64,000 bases of DNA, taken from positions 1,095,501 through 1,159,500 of the forward strand of contig NZ_SAUH01000001.1 of NCBI RefSeq assembly GCF_004193175.1, written 5' to 3'. The first letter of the stretch is position 1. Each line of letters begins with the position of its first letter. This DNA is from Streptomyces sp. RFCAC02. GTDB lineage: Bacteria; Actinomycetota; Actinomycetes; Streptomycetales; Streptomycetaceae. Below are positions 1 through 7,812 of the stretch, in pieces. The position numbers and the translations under genes were made by a program. Under the pieces are notes generated by a model that saw only the letters and a program-made list of their open reading frames with translations, made no database searches and was not told the DNA's origin.

Positions 1-501
1 GTGGACGATCCGAAGCGCTCGTTCCACGCGGTGGGCTGCATCGCCGACGCCACCACGATCCGGCGGCGCCCCGCCGACGAGGGGTACGAGGTCCTCGCCA
101 CGGGCACGACGCGCTTCCGCCTCGTGTCGGTGGACGCGGACGGCCCGTACCTGCGGGCCGAGGTGGAGCCGCTGGAGGAGGTGGCCGGCGTCGGCGCGGG
201 CGCGCTGGCGTCGGGGGTGCTGCGCGCGTTCCGCTCGTACCAGAAGGTCCTCGCGGGGGCGAACGAGCGCTCCCTCGCGCCGGGGCAGGAGCTGCCGGAC
301 GACCCGTCGGTCGTCTCCTACCTGGTGGCGGCCGCGACGATGCTGTGCACGGGCGACAAGCAGCGGCTGCTCCAGGCCGAGACGACGGCGGCGCGGCTGG
401 CGGAGGAGCTGCGGGTCCTGCGGCAGGAGACGGCCGTCATCGCCAAGCTGCCGTCGGTGCCCGGCGCCGAGTTCACGGTCCGCCCGACGAGCCTCAACTG
501 A
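1..501 (+). CDS. LON peptidase substrate-binding domain protein (5'-truncated by window edge)
   Basis: The 166 visible residues match the C-terminal two thirds of stand-alone Lon N-terminal (LON substrate-binding, PUA-like) proteins: an AVGCIADA-type strand, then a YEVLATGTTRFRL strand and a YLRAEVEPLEE strand, followed by a helical region with RLLQAETTAARLAEEL near the end. Family members are usually about 240 residues, so roughly 80 N-terminal residues should lie upstream of base 1, and the GTG at base 1 is probably internal. There is no ATPase or protease domain, so this is not Lon itself; the cellular role of such single-domain proteins is unknown. Its TGA overlaps the next gene's ATG (TGATG), implying translational coupling with the YbaK-like gene. 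Confidence 0.8.
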   Translation: MDDPKRSFHAVGCIADATTIRRRPADEGYEVLATGTTRFRLVSVDADGPYLRAEVEPLEEVAGVGAGALASGVLRAFRSYQKVLAGANERSLAPGQELPDDPSVVSYLVAAATMLCTGDKQRLLQAETTAARLAEELRVLRQETAVIAKLPSVPGAEFTVRPTSLN

Positions 502-998
502 TGGCGCGCAGACAGCGGTCGGCCGGCACCGGCGGCACGCCCGCGACGGTGGCCGCGGCGCGCGCCGGGATCTCGTTCACGGTTCACTCCTACGAGCACG
601 ATCCGGCGGCCCCGTCGTACGGCGGGGAGGCGGCCGAGGCGCTGGGCACGGATCCGCGCCGGGTGTTCAAGACGCTCGTGGCCGAGGTGGACGGCGCGCT
701 GACGATGGCGCTGGTGCCGGTCGCGGGGCAGCTCTCGCTGAAGGCACTGGCCGCCGCGGTGGGCGGGAAGCGCGCGGCGATGGCGGATCCGGCGGCGGCC
801 GAGCGGACGACGGGCTATGTGCGGGGCGGGATCTCCCCGCTGGGCCAGCGCAGGCGCCTGCCGACGGTGCTGGACGCGTCGGCCGCCGGGCACGCGACGG
901 TGTTCGTGTCGGCGGGCCGCAGGGGTCTTGAGATCGAGCTGTCCCCGGCGGACCTGGCAGCGCTCACCGGCGCGACGTCGGCCCCGATCGCGCGCTGA
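501..998 (+). CDS. ybaK: YbaK/EbsC-type aminoacyl-tRNA deacylase
   Basis: The 165-residue protein has the YbaK fold signature: an N-terminal VHSYEHDP strand, the FKTLV segment containing the conserved lysine needed for activity in the family, and the GGISPLGQ loop about two thirds in. YbaK enzymes hydrolyse Cys-tRNA(Pro) formed by misacylation by prolyl-tRNA synthetase; some relatives have other specificities, so the substrate is inferred from the family. The ATG overlaps the stop of the preceding LON-domain gene by one base. The 3' end overlaps the 3' end of the convergent HxlR gene by 35 bp. Confidence 0.85.
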   Translation: MARRQRSAGTGGTPATVAAARAGISFTVHSYEHDPAAPSYGGEAAEALGTDPRRVFKTLVAEVDGALTMALVPVAGQLSLKALAAAVGGKRAAMADPAAAERTTGYVRGGISPLGQRRRLPTVLDASAAGHATVFVSAGRRGLEIELSPADLAALTGATSAPIAR

Positions 999-1404
999 GG
1001 GCCGGGGCGGGCGCGCTCTCCTCCGCCGCCGGCCGGGCTGCGAGGACGGCCGCGGTGTTGTCCTTGACCCAGCGCAGCAGCGCGGCGAGGCGGTCCGCCG
1101 CGTCCGCGCCGAGCGGCGTGAGGGCGTACCTGACGCTCGGGGGCACGGTCGGCAGCACCTCGCGGGAGAGCAGCCCGTCGTGGACGAGGACCCGCAGGTT
1201 CTGGGACAGCATCTTCTCGCTGACGCCGTCGATGAGCGTGCGCAGTTCGTGGAACCGGAGCGGGCCGTCCTGCAGGCCGACGAGGATCAGCAGTCCCCAG
1301 CGGCTCGTCAGGTGGTTGAGCACCTCGCGGCCGGGACAGTCCCTGTTGAACGCGTCACAGGGGTCCGAGACGGCGCCGCGGGTGGCCTGGGAACCGATCT
1401 CCAT
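964..1404 (-). CDS. HxlR-family winged-helix transcriptional regulator
   Basis: A 146-residue protein with the HxlR pattern: a conserved N-terminal Cys in the CPGREVLNHLTSRW segment, a GPLRFHELRTLIDGVSEKML recognition region and the C-terminal wing YALTPLGAD. HxlR proteins bind DNA as dimers and commonly control a divergent neighbour in response to redox or electrophile stress. Here the neighbour is an MFS exporter starting 62 bp away, and a near-palindrome sits between the two starts, so local and autogenous control is likely. The C-terminal 12 codons overlap the ybaK 3' end. The tail after residue 120 is Ala/Ser/Pro-rich and probably disordered. Confidence 0.85.
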   Translation of the reverse strand: MEIGSQATRGAVSDPCDAFNRDCPGREVLNHLTSRWGLLILVGLQDGPLRFHELRTLIDGVSEKMLSQNLRVLVHDGLLSREVLPTVPPSVRYALTPLGADAADRLAALLRWVKDNTAAVLAARPAAEESAPAPALSARSGPTSRR

Positions 1405-1414
1405 GTCCGGACCT

Positions 1415-1426
1415 TACCTTGAGGTA
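1415..1426. promoter_or_regulatory. Candidate operator between the HxlR regulator and MFS exporter genes
   Basis: The intergenic space contains TACCT-TG-AGGTA, two perfect 5-bp inverted arms around a 2-bp spacer, flanked by direct CCTTAC copies. It lies 10 bp from the regulator start and about 40 bp from the exporter start, a position where an HxlR dimer could block both promoters. The symmetry is seen directly; binding is inferred. Confidence 0.45.
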
Positions 1427-1466
1427 CGCCCTTACGGAAAGAGAGCGTTGTTCCTAGCGTCCTCGC

Positions 1467-2891
1467 ATGACCACTTCACCCGGCCCATCGGGCACGAAAC
1501 CCCTCGCGGCCCTCGTCGCCGCCGTCGCCGGCTACGCGCTCATGCAGACGCTCGTCGTCCCCGCGCTCGGGCTCCTCGGCGAGGAACTGGACGCCTCGCC
1601 CACCTGGACGGCATGGGTCCTCACCGCGTTCCTGCTGTCCAGCGCGGTCCTCACCCCGCTGCTCGGGCGGCTGGGCGACCAGTACGGACGGCGCCGCGTG
1701 CTGCGGTGGGTCCTCGTCGTCCAGGTCGTCGCCTGCGCGGGCGCCGCCGTGGCCGGGAACATCGGCGAACTCATCGCGGCCCGCGCCGTCCAGGGCGCCG
1801 GCCTGTCGGTGCTGCCGCTGGCGATCGGCATCCTGCGCGAGGCGCTCCCCGCGGACCGCGCCGCCCTCGGCACCGGCCTGGTGTCCGGCGTGATGGGCGT
1901 GGGCGCGGGTGCGGGCCTGGTCGCCGGCGGCCTGATCGCGGACCACACGACCTGGCGCGCCCTGTTCGTGCTGGGCGCGCTGCTGGCCGCCGTCTCCCTC
2001 CTGCTGGTGACGGCGTGGGTGCGCGACGACGGGCACCCGGCGGGCGGACGCCTCGACCCGGCCGGCGCCGTGCTGCTCGGGGGCGGCCTCGCCGCCGCGC
2101 TGCTGGCGCTGACGGAGGGTCCCGCCTGGGGCTGGGGCTCCTGGCGGACCGTGGGACTGTTCGCACTGGCGGCCGTCCTCCTCGCGCTGCTGGCCGTCGT
2201 CGAGTCCGGACGCCGGGACGCGCTCGTGGACATCCGGGAGTTCACCCACCGCCCGATGCTGGTCACGCACCTGGCGGCGTTCGCCTTCGGCGCTCTGAGC
2301 TACGTCTTCTACGTGGCACTCCCCCAGTTCGCCCGGACTCCGCACGAGACCGCCGGGTACGGCTTCGGCGCCACCGTCACGGGGGCCGGTCTGCTGATGC
2401 TGCCGAGTGCGCTCGTCATGCTGCCCGCCGGCATGTCGGCGGGTCGGTTCCCCCGCCGCGCCGGGGAGAGCGCGCCGCTGGTCACCGGTTTCCTGGTCTG
2501 CGGCGCCGGGGCACTGCTGCTGGCCGTCGCGCACGGGGCGGCGTGGCAGCATCTCGTCTTCTACACGCTGGTGGGTGTGGGCTCCGGCCTGGTCATGGCC
2601 GCTCTGCCGCAGCGGATCTCCGCCCTGACCCCGCCATCGAGGACGGGGACGGCCAACGGCCTCAACAACATCGCCCGCACGGTCGGCGGCGCGGTCGGCA
2701 GCCAGGTGACGGCCCTGTTCCTCACGCCCGGGGCGGCCGGCGGGCCGGTCGGCGACAGCGCCTACGGCGGGCTGTTCCTCGTCGCGACGGGCATCGGCCT
2801 GGCGGGCGCGGTCATCGCCCCGCTCGCCATCGGCGCACGGCGGGACACCGGGGAGCCCACCGCCACGGCCCCACTGCCGGAACGGGCCTGA
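1467..2891 (+). CDS. MFS drug-efflux-type transporter (DHA2-like)
   Basis: A 474-residue polytopic membrane protein with the major facilitator signature: LGRLGDQYGRRRVLR between the second and third helices and an RAVQGAGLSVLPLAIGILREALP motif-C-like region typical of drug:H+ antiporters. Hydrophobic segments continue to about residue 460, consistent with 14 helices. The export substrate cannot be read from sequence. It is divergently transcribed from an HxlR regulator with an inverted repeat between them, so expression is probably induced when that regulator is released. Confidence 0.85.
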   Translation: MTTSPGPSGTKPLAALVAAVAGYALMQTLVVPALGLLGEELDASPTWTAWVLTAFLLSSAVLTPLLGRLGDQYGRRRVLRWVLVVQVVACAGAAVAGNIGELIAARAVQGAGLSVLPLAIGILREALPADRAALGTGLVSGVMGVGAGAGLVAGGLIADHTTWRALFVLGALLAAVSLLLVTAWVRDDGHPAGGRLDPAGAVLLGGGLAAALLALTEGPAWGWGSWRTVGLFALAAVLLALLAVVESGRRDALVDIREFTHRPMLVTHLAAFAFGALSYVFYVALPQFARTPHETAGYGFGATVTGAGLLMLPSALVMLPAGMSAGRFPRRAGESAPLVTGFLVCGAGALLLAVAHGAAWQHLVFYTLVGVGSGLVMAALPQRISALTPPSRTGTANGLNNIARTVGGAVGSQVTALFLTPGAAGGPVGDSAYGGLFLVATGIGLAGAVIAPLAIGARRDTGEPTATAPLPERA

Positions 2892-2983
2892 ACGCGATCA
2901 CCCGGGGCCGGCCCGGGGACGGCTGGGGGCGGTGCCGACGGTCCGGTCCGGTGCCGCGCCCCGGCGTGCTCCGGTCCGTGCGC

Positions 2984-3658
2984 CTACGCGTCGTGCCGGA
3001 CACCCTCCGGGCCGCCCCAGGACGGCAGTTCCGGCTCGCGCGGCACCTCGTCACGGGGACCCCAGACGGCCGCGCACAGCATGTGCACCGCCACCGCCCC
3101 GAACGGCAACCCCAGCAGAACGCCCTTCGCGCCCAGCCGCAGCGGCGCGTCGAAGACCACGTCCTGCCCGACGTCCCGCGCGTGCCGGCCGATGTCGTCG
3201 GTCGGCCCGAGCCACATGCCGAGCCGCCACGCCAGCAGCGACCCGAGGAACGTACCGATCGCCAGGGCGAGCACGACGCCCGCTCCCCCGCGCCGCCGCA
3301 GCAGGAACACGACCACGCCCGTCAGCGCGCCCAGGCCGAGTCCCCACAGCAGGAACGTGCCGTCCGCGCCGATCGCCTGCTGCCCCTCCGCATCGGCCAG
3401 CAGCACGGCCTCACCGTCGGACACCAGGGGTATGCGGGGTGCGAGCCACAGCCACAGCAGGCCGAGGGCGACGCCGGTGACGACGGCCGCGCACACCGCG
3501 ACAAGGAGGTCGCCCAGGACCTCCCGGACCCACCGCCGGGGACGGGCTCCCCCGCCGTCCGCCGCGTCCGGTCCGCCGGCGGGCGGGGGCGGCGCCCACG
3601 GGTCGTGGGCTGGCCGCTCGGAGAGGTCTCGGTCCGGTGCGGGCTCGGGATCGGTCAC
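2984..3658 (-). CDS. DUF2567-like integral membrane protein
   Basis: A 224-residue protein with a Pro/Asp-rich cytoplasmic N-terminus of about 45 residues followed by four hydrophobic segments (LLVAVCAAVVTGVALGLLWL, TFLLWGLGLGALTGVVVFLL, GVVLALAIGTFLGSLLAW and LLGLPFGAVAVHMLCAAVW). This matches the actinobacterial DUF2567 arrangement; the function is unknown. The GTG start at 3658 leaves 112 bp to the permease stop upstream, with an AGGA-like ribosome site. It is the last gene in a minus-strand run with an ABC exporter pair, but the gap is large enough for its own promoter. Confidence 0.65.
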   Translation of the reverse strand: MTDPEPAPDRDLSERPAHDPWAPPPPAGGPDAADGGGARPRRWVREVLGDLLVAVCAAVVTGVALGLLWLWLAPRIPLVSDGEAVLLADAEGQQAIGADGTFLLWGLGLGALTGVVVFLLRRRGGAGVVLALAIGTFLGSLLAWRLGMWLGPTDDIGRHARDVGQDVVFDAPLRLGAKGVLLGLPFGAVAVHMLCAAVWGPRDEVPREPELPSWGGPEGVRHDA

Positions 3659-3770
3659 GCGGTCATCCTGCCAGGTACGCCCATCCGTTCGGTCTCCGGG
3701 ACGGCTGTTCGGGCGTATCACCGTATCGGCGGCATGTCCGGGCCGCAGGCGCGCCGGCGTGCCGTCCGCG

Positions 3771-4634
3771 TCAGCGCAGCGCCGCGCGCCGGTAGGCCCA
3801 GGTCGCCAGGGCCAGCGCGACGACGCCGACGACACCGCAGACGGCCAGGTTCGCGGCGACGGAGGCCCAGTCGGGATCGGTGCCGAACGTCTCGGCCAGC
3901 GCGTCCACCCCGTAGCTCGACGGGAGCAGGTCACGCAGCCAGCGCACGGGTTCGGGCAGCCGCCAGGCGGGGAGGACGCCCAGCAGCAGCGCGGCCGACA
4001 TGCCGAGCTGCCCGCAGAGGGTGGCCAGCTCGGCCCGCGGCGCGAGGAGGCCGAGCGCGGCACCGAGACCGGCGAGGGCGGCGCCCGCGAGCGGCACCAC
4101 GGCCACCAGGACCCACAGACCGCCCAGCGGGAGCTGGTACATCAGGGCGCCCGTCACCGCCGTGACGAGGACGCCCGGCGCCGTGAACGACGCGTACGCG
4201 GCGGCCGTGCCGAGCGCGACGGCGGCACCGGGCACCGGCAGGGTCGCGTAGTGGTCGAGCCCGCCGGACGCGCGGAGCTGGCCGAAGTACTGCGCCAGGA
4301 GGTTCAGCGCGACGAACGCGACCACCAGGACCGCCGACCCGGCGACGACCGCGCGCGCCTCGCCGCCGCCCCCTGTGCCCCCGTCGACGACGCCCCGCAT
4401 CAGGACCATGATCCCGATCGACTGGAACGTGGCGACGAACAGCAGCGGGATGCGGGCCACCCGCGCCCGTGAGAGCTGTGCCCGGTAGACCGCGGCGAGG
4501 GCCGGCCACAGCCGCGCCGCGGGGGCGAGCGGTTCGGGTCCCCCGTCCGCCGCGGCGGGCAGGACGGCCGTGACGGCGGCGCCCGTACGCGCGGCGACGC
4601 GGGCCGCGGGGATGTCGGTCGAGATGTCGGTCAT
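3771..4634 (-). CDS. ABC-2 type transporter permease
   Basis: A 287-residue membrane protein with six hydrophobic segments (from about residue 60 to the C-terminus, ending VVGVVALALATWAYRRAALR) and the ABC-2 hallmark LLPSSYGVDALAETFGTDP before the last helix. It pairs with the ATPase encoded immediately upstream: its ATG overlaps the ATPase TGA as ATGA, so the two subunits are probably translated in fixed ratio. Together they would form an exporter of the DrrAB class; the substrate is not evident. A second in-frame MTD-like repeat right after the start (TDISTDI) makes the exact start slightly uncertain. Confidence 0.85.
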   Translation of the reverse strand: MTDISTDIPAARVAARTGAAVTAVLPAAADGGPEPLAPAARLWPALAAVYRAQLSRARVARIPLLFVATFQSIGIMVLMRGVVDGGTGGGGEARAVVAGSAVLVVAFVALNLLAQYFGQLRASGGLDHYATLPVPGAAVALGTAAAYASFTAPGVLVTAVTGALMYQLPLGGLWVLVAVVPLAGAALAGLGAALGLLAPRAELATLCGQLGMSAALLLGVLPAWRLPEPVRWLRDLLPSSYGVDALAETFGTDPDWASVAANLAVCGVVGVVALALATWAYRRAALR

Positions 4635-5680
4635 GCGCGCACCAGTCCTTCGCCCCGCCCGCCGAGCGCGAGATACACGTCCTCCAGGCTCGGTGTCGCG
4701 AGCGTGAAGTCGTCCAGGGCGGCGAACGCCGGCCCCTGGGTGACCGCCGTGACCAGCGCCCTGGCCTCGTCGGGCGGCAGCCGCAGGGTCCAGCGGCGGC
4801 CGGCGATCCCGGCGGCGCGGCGTGCGTCGGCCAGCTCCGCGAGACCGTCCGGCGGCTCGTCGCGCCACACCAGGTCGAGCCGTACGTCCGGGCCGACCAG
4901 CGCCTTGAGCCCGCCGGGCGTGTCGCAGGCGATGACGCGGCCCGCGTCCAGGACGGCCACGCGGTCGAGCACGGTCTCGGCCTCCAGCACGTTGTGCGTG
5001 ACGAGCAGCACGGTGGTGCCCTCGGTGGCGCGGCGCCGGTCGATGGCGGACCACACGGCGCGCCTGGCCACCGGGTCCATGCCGGTGGTCGGCTCGTCCA
5101 GCACGAGGACGGGCCGGTGCCCGGCGAGCGCGGCGGCCAGGCAGGCCAGCCTGCGTTCGCCGCCGGACAGCTTCTTCACCGGGCGGGAGGCGAGGGGTCC
5201 CAGCCCGAGTTCGTCGATGACGGTGTCGCGTTCGCGGCGGGCGGCGGGGGCGTCGAGGCCGCGCAGCCGCGCCGTCGTCTCGGCGGCGAGGGCGACCGTC
5301 AGCTCGTCCAGGGCGGACGACTCCTGCCCGAGGTACGCCAGCAGCCGCGCGGCGCGGCGCGGGTGGCGGACCAGGTCGTGGCCGAGGAGGGTGATGCGCC
5401 CGGCGTCGGGCCGCAGCAGGCCGGTGATCTGCCGCACGAGGGTGGTCTTGCCCGCCCCGTTGGGGCCGAGGATGCCGAAGATCTCGCCGCGCGCCACGTC
5501 CAGACCGATGCCGTCGCTCGCCGCGACCGGCGCGGGAGCGCCGGCGCCGCGCCCGTACCTGCGCCCGGCCTTGCGGACGGGGTAGGTCTTCACCAGGTCG
5601 CGCACGACGAGGGCCGCGCCGGTGGTGACGCGCCGCGGGGTGTTCGTCGGGGGGCCGGTCCGAGCCGTGGGGGAGACCAC
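4631..5680 (-). CDS. ABC transporter ATP-binding protein
   Basis: About 349 residues with all nucleotide-binding motifs: Walker A GPNGAGKTT near residue 72, signature LSGGERR near 170, Walker B VLVLDEPTTGMD near 188 and the switch histidine in LLVTHNV. The C-terminal 90 residues (SLEDVYLALGG) are typical of DrrA/CcmA-like exporters. I chose GTG at 5680. The reading frame stays open further upstream, but that extension runs into the inverted-repeat element at 5790-5952 and has no convincing ribosome site. The stop overlaps the permease start by 4 nt. A basic, glycine-rich insert (RKAGRRYGRGAG) follows the first strand. Confidence 0.85.
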   Translation of the reverse strand: MVSPTARTGPPTNTPRRVTTGAALVVRDLVKTYPVRKAGRRYGRGAGAPAPVAASDGIGLDVARGEIFGILGPNGAGKTTLVRQITGLLRPDAGRITLLGHDLVRHPRRAARLLAYLGQESSALDELTVALAAETTARLRGLDAPAARRERDTVIDELGLGPLASRPVKKLSGGERRLACLAAALAGHRPVLVLDEPTTGMDPVARRAVWSAIDRRRATEGTTVLLVTHNVLEAETVLDRVAVLDAGRVIACDTPGGLKALVGPDVRLDLVWRDEPPDGLAELADARRAAGIAGRRWTLRLPPDEARALVTAVTQGPAFAALDDFTLATPSLEDVYLALGGRGEGLVRA

Positions 5681-5789
5681 GAGGAGTGAGCCTACGCGGC
5701 CTGCCCCCCCGGCAGGACGCCGGGGCACGTTTCGGACAATCGCGCGACCGCGCCCGCCCGTCTCGCGCCGAGCCCCTCGGACAAGCCCC

Positions 5790-5952
5790 AGGGTCTGTCC
5801 GGCGGGTCCCGCCTGTCTCGCGACGCCGGCCACGGCACCTCGCTGCGTTGCCGTATCGCGCGAATACGACGGGTATGAGCTGCGATCCGGCGCCTTGCGA
5901 TGCACCGCATCCGACGCCGCGAGCCCGCGACAGGACCCGCCGGACAGACCCT
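5790..5952. mobile_element. MITE-like inverted-repeat element A (163 bp)
   Basis: Perfect 20-bp terminal inverted repeats (agggtctgtccggcgggtcc at 5790-5809 and its complement at 5933-5952) bound a 163-bp sequence with no transposase. The interior holds a 79-bp core (5831-5909) that recurs in the adjacent element at 78/79 identity and, in shortened and inverted form, at 61130-61247. It lies in the upstream region of the ABC ATPase gene. No clear target duplication flanks it. The open reading frames that cross it are incidental. Confidence 0.75.
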
Positions 5953-6118
5953 AGTGCCGCGTCAGGCAAGGTTCGCCCCGTCGCGTCGCCCGGCACGGCA
6001 CCTCGCTGCGTTGCCGAATCGCGCGAATACGACGGGTATGAGCTGCGATCCGGCGCCTTGCGATGCACCGCACCGGACGCCGCTCCTTGACGGGCAAACC
6101 TGCCTGACGCGGCACTAG
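5951..6118. mobile_element. MITE-like inverted-repeat element B (168 bp) with CTAG ends
   Basis: Inverted termini ctagtgccgcgtcaggca (5951-5968) and complement (6101-6118) enclose a 79-bp core at 5994-6072 that differs from the core of element A at one base, although the termini are unrelated to those of A. The palindromic CTAG at both edges can be read as a 4-bp target duplication of the kind made by some IS5-family transposases (family knowledge). The element abuts element A, sharing 2 bp, and its right edge contains the TAG stop of the NYN-domain gene. Confidence 0.75.
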
Positions 6119-7377
6119 GCGGTGCGCTCCGCGCCGGTCCTGGCGTCCACCTCGCGCCAGAAGCCGGCCCGGATCGCGTAGCGGTCCTGCTCGTCGATCT
6201 GGTCGTCCTTGTGGGCGAGCAGGCCGAAGCGGGCGGCGTAGCGCAGCAGCTCGCCGTCGATGCGGTGCGGGATGCGGGGGTACTCGCCGGCCAGGCGCTG
6301 GAGGTGCGCGGGGGCGGCGAGGCGTTCGGCCCAGCGGCGGGCGAAGACCTGGCCCACCTCGAACGGGTCGCCGCTGACCGCGGTGATGTCCTCCTCGCGG
6401 TCGGCCCACCGCTGCTCGGCGGTGGTGAGCTGGGAGAGCATCGGGATGGCGGCGATCTCGGGGGACTCCTCGGGCGCGCCCCGGTCCACCCAGCCGCGGT
6501 CGGACGACCAGCGCAGTGTCGCGGTGGCCGGCGCGGTGCCGCCGGCCGGCTGCGGCGGCGCGGCGACGGACCGGCCGAGGGACGCGAGGTCCTTCGGCGT
6601 GGGGACGCCCCGGGCGGCGGCCTGCCCGCCGGACTCCCGCGGCTCGGGCGGGCAGGGCGACGCCTCGGCGGCGGGGGCGCTGCCGTTCTTGCCGGGGACG
6701 GGCACCGTGCCGGAGCGCCGGCCGGGCGCCGGGTCGCCGCCGTGCCCCGGCGTCTCGGGCAGCGGGGCGGAGAGGATCGCGGCGATCTCGGGGCGCTGTC
6801 CCGGGTGCGGGGAGGCGCCGGTGAACGTCTCGTTGACGCGGACGGCGCGCGTGATCCACGCCCGGTCCAGGACACGCCGTTCGTCGGCCTCGGCGACGAG
6901 GTCCTCGGACTGGTTGTAGTCGCCGTCGGCGGCCTGGACCGCCCACAGGTGGACGGCGACGCCGTGCTCCTTGGCGGACATGAGGCCGGGCAGCAGGTCC
7001 CCGTCGCCGGTGACGAGGACGATGTCGGCGCAGGCGCGATTGCGGGCGAGTTCGGTGAGTTCGGCGTGCATGGCGGCGTCGACGCCCTTCTGCGCCCAGC
7101 GTCCGTCGCTCCGAGTGAGGGCGCCGAGGCGGACGGTGACACGCGGCATGACGCGGAGCCGGCGGTGCTCGGGCTGCGGGACGCGGTCGGGGGCGCCGTC
7201 GAACCAGTAGATGCGCAGCAGGTCCCGGCCGGTGTCGGCCTCGGCCCGCTCGCGCAGGCCGTGGATGAGCGCGGCGTGATCGACGGTGATGCGGGGCCGG
7301 GACGGTTCGCCGGCGAGGAGGCTGGCCGCGGCGCCCAGCAAGTACCCGGCGTCCACCAGGACGACGCAGCGGTCCAC
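6115..7377 (-). CDS. NYN-domain (PIN-like) putative ribonuclease
   Basis: A 420-residue protein whose first about 190 residues form an NYN domain: VVLVDAGYLLG at the N-terminus, GVDAAMHAEL and IVLVTGDGDLLPGL carry the acidic residues expected of a metal-dependent PIN-like nuclease. A Pro/Ala-rich linker follows, then a C-terminal conserved region (from about residue 330) found in actinobacterial relatives. The GTG at 7377 follows a strong GGAAGGAAGG ribosome site. RNA cleavage is inferred from the fold. The TAG stop lies within the terminal CTAG of inverted-repeat element B, so the original 3' end may have been altered by insertion. Confidence 0.8.
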   Translation of the reverse strand: MDRCVVLVDAGYLLGAAASLLAGEPSRPRITVDHAALIHGLRERAEADTGRDLLRIYWFDGAPDRVPQPEHRRLRVMPRVTVRLGALTRSDGRWAQKGVDAAMHAELTELARNRACADIVLVTGDGDLLPGLMSAKEHGVAVHLWAVQAADGDYNQSEDLVAEADERRVLDRAWITRAVRVNETFTGASPHPGQRPEIAAILSAPLPETPGHGGDPAPGRRSGTVPVPGKNGSAPAAEASPCPPEPRESGGQAAARGVPTPKDLASLGRSVAAPPQPAGGTAPATATLRWSSDRGWVDRGAPEESPEIAAIPMLSQLTTAEQRWADREEDITAVSGDPFEVGQVFARRWAERLAAPAHLQRLAGEYPRIPHRIDGELLRYAARFGLLAHKDDQIDEQDRYAIRAGFWREVDARTGAERTA

Positions 7378-7596
7378 GTAGCACCTTCCTTCCCCGGCCT
7401 GACCCGGAACGTTTTCTTGAGTCTGCCCGACCGGAGCGTCGTTATCTGCGCCAACTCGATCTTCGGCGTGGCGAATCAGGGGTCCGGTCCGTCCGGAATG
7501 CGGTCTTGGGGAAGCCGTGCGAGGCTGATGCCGTGCCACCGTTCCGCGCGGCAGCGGGACGGGACGCCGCAGCGCCGCCGAGCGCGAGGAGGACTC

Positions 7597-7731
7597 ATGG
7601 CCAAGAACGGCAGGAACAAGGACCGGAACCGCGACCGGCCGCCCGAACCGCCGCCGGGCGAGAGCCGTCCCGAGGCTTCCGCGGAACCGTCGAGAAGCCG
7701 CAAGCGGGAGAGGCGTTTCGGGCACAACTGA
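7597..7731 (+). CDS. Small, highly charged hypothetical protein
   Basis: A 44-residue open frame starting MAKNGRNKDRNRDR and ending SRKRERRFGHN, with an ideal GAGGAGG ribosome site 6 nt before the ATG. About a third of the residues are Arg or Lys. I do not assign a function; similar short MAKN-type proteins occur in streptomycetes. It is transcribed divergently from the NYN gene and is followed within 40 bp by a strong bidirectional terminator, which supports it being a real gene. Confidence 0.6.
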   Translation: MAKNGRNKDRNRDRPPEPPPGESRPEASAEPSRSRKRERRFGHN

Positions 7732-7760
7732 CGTCAACCCGCCGCCCGCGGTACCGCACG

Positions 7761-7794
7761 AAGGAGCGCACCCCCGCTCGGGGGTGCGCTCCTT
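7761..7794. terminator. Bidirectional rho-independent-like terminator
   Basis: A perfect 15-bp stem (aaggagcgcaccccc and complement) with a 4-nt gctc loop lies between the converging 7597-7731 and 7813-8058 genes. There is no long T-run, as is usual in streptomycetes. Confidence 0.85.
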
Positions 7795-7812
7795 TGCGCG
7801 ACGGTGCGCGCG

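Noticed and set aside
2892..2983. GGCC-rich palindromes after the MFS gene as a terminator
   Set aside because: The cccggggccggcccgggg stretch is self-complementary mainly because it is pure G/C; without a clean stem-loop I do not call it.
1055..4165. Long plus-strand open frame of 1036 codons
   Set aside because: It is antisense or out of frame to the HxlR, MFS, DUF2567-like and permease genes and is composed of Arg/Pro/Ala-rich sequence without any family motif.
5692..6118. Short peptides read through the inverted-repeat elements (for example the one starting MRCIARRRIAAHTRR)
   Set aside because: They exist only because the 79-bp core lacks stops in several frames; there is no ribosome site and no conserved protein, so the element is treated as non-coding.
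3771..7454. A single 1227-residue open frame covering the ABC permease, ABC ATPase region and NYN gene on the minus strand
   Set aside because: It reads the permease in frame only at its C-terminal end, passes through both inverted-repeat elements and the ATPase and NYN genes in wrong frames; it is an artefact of high GC content.
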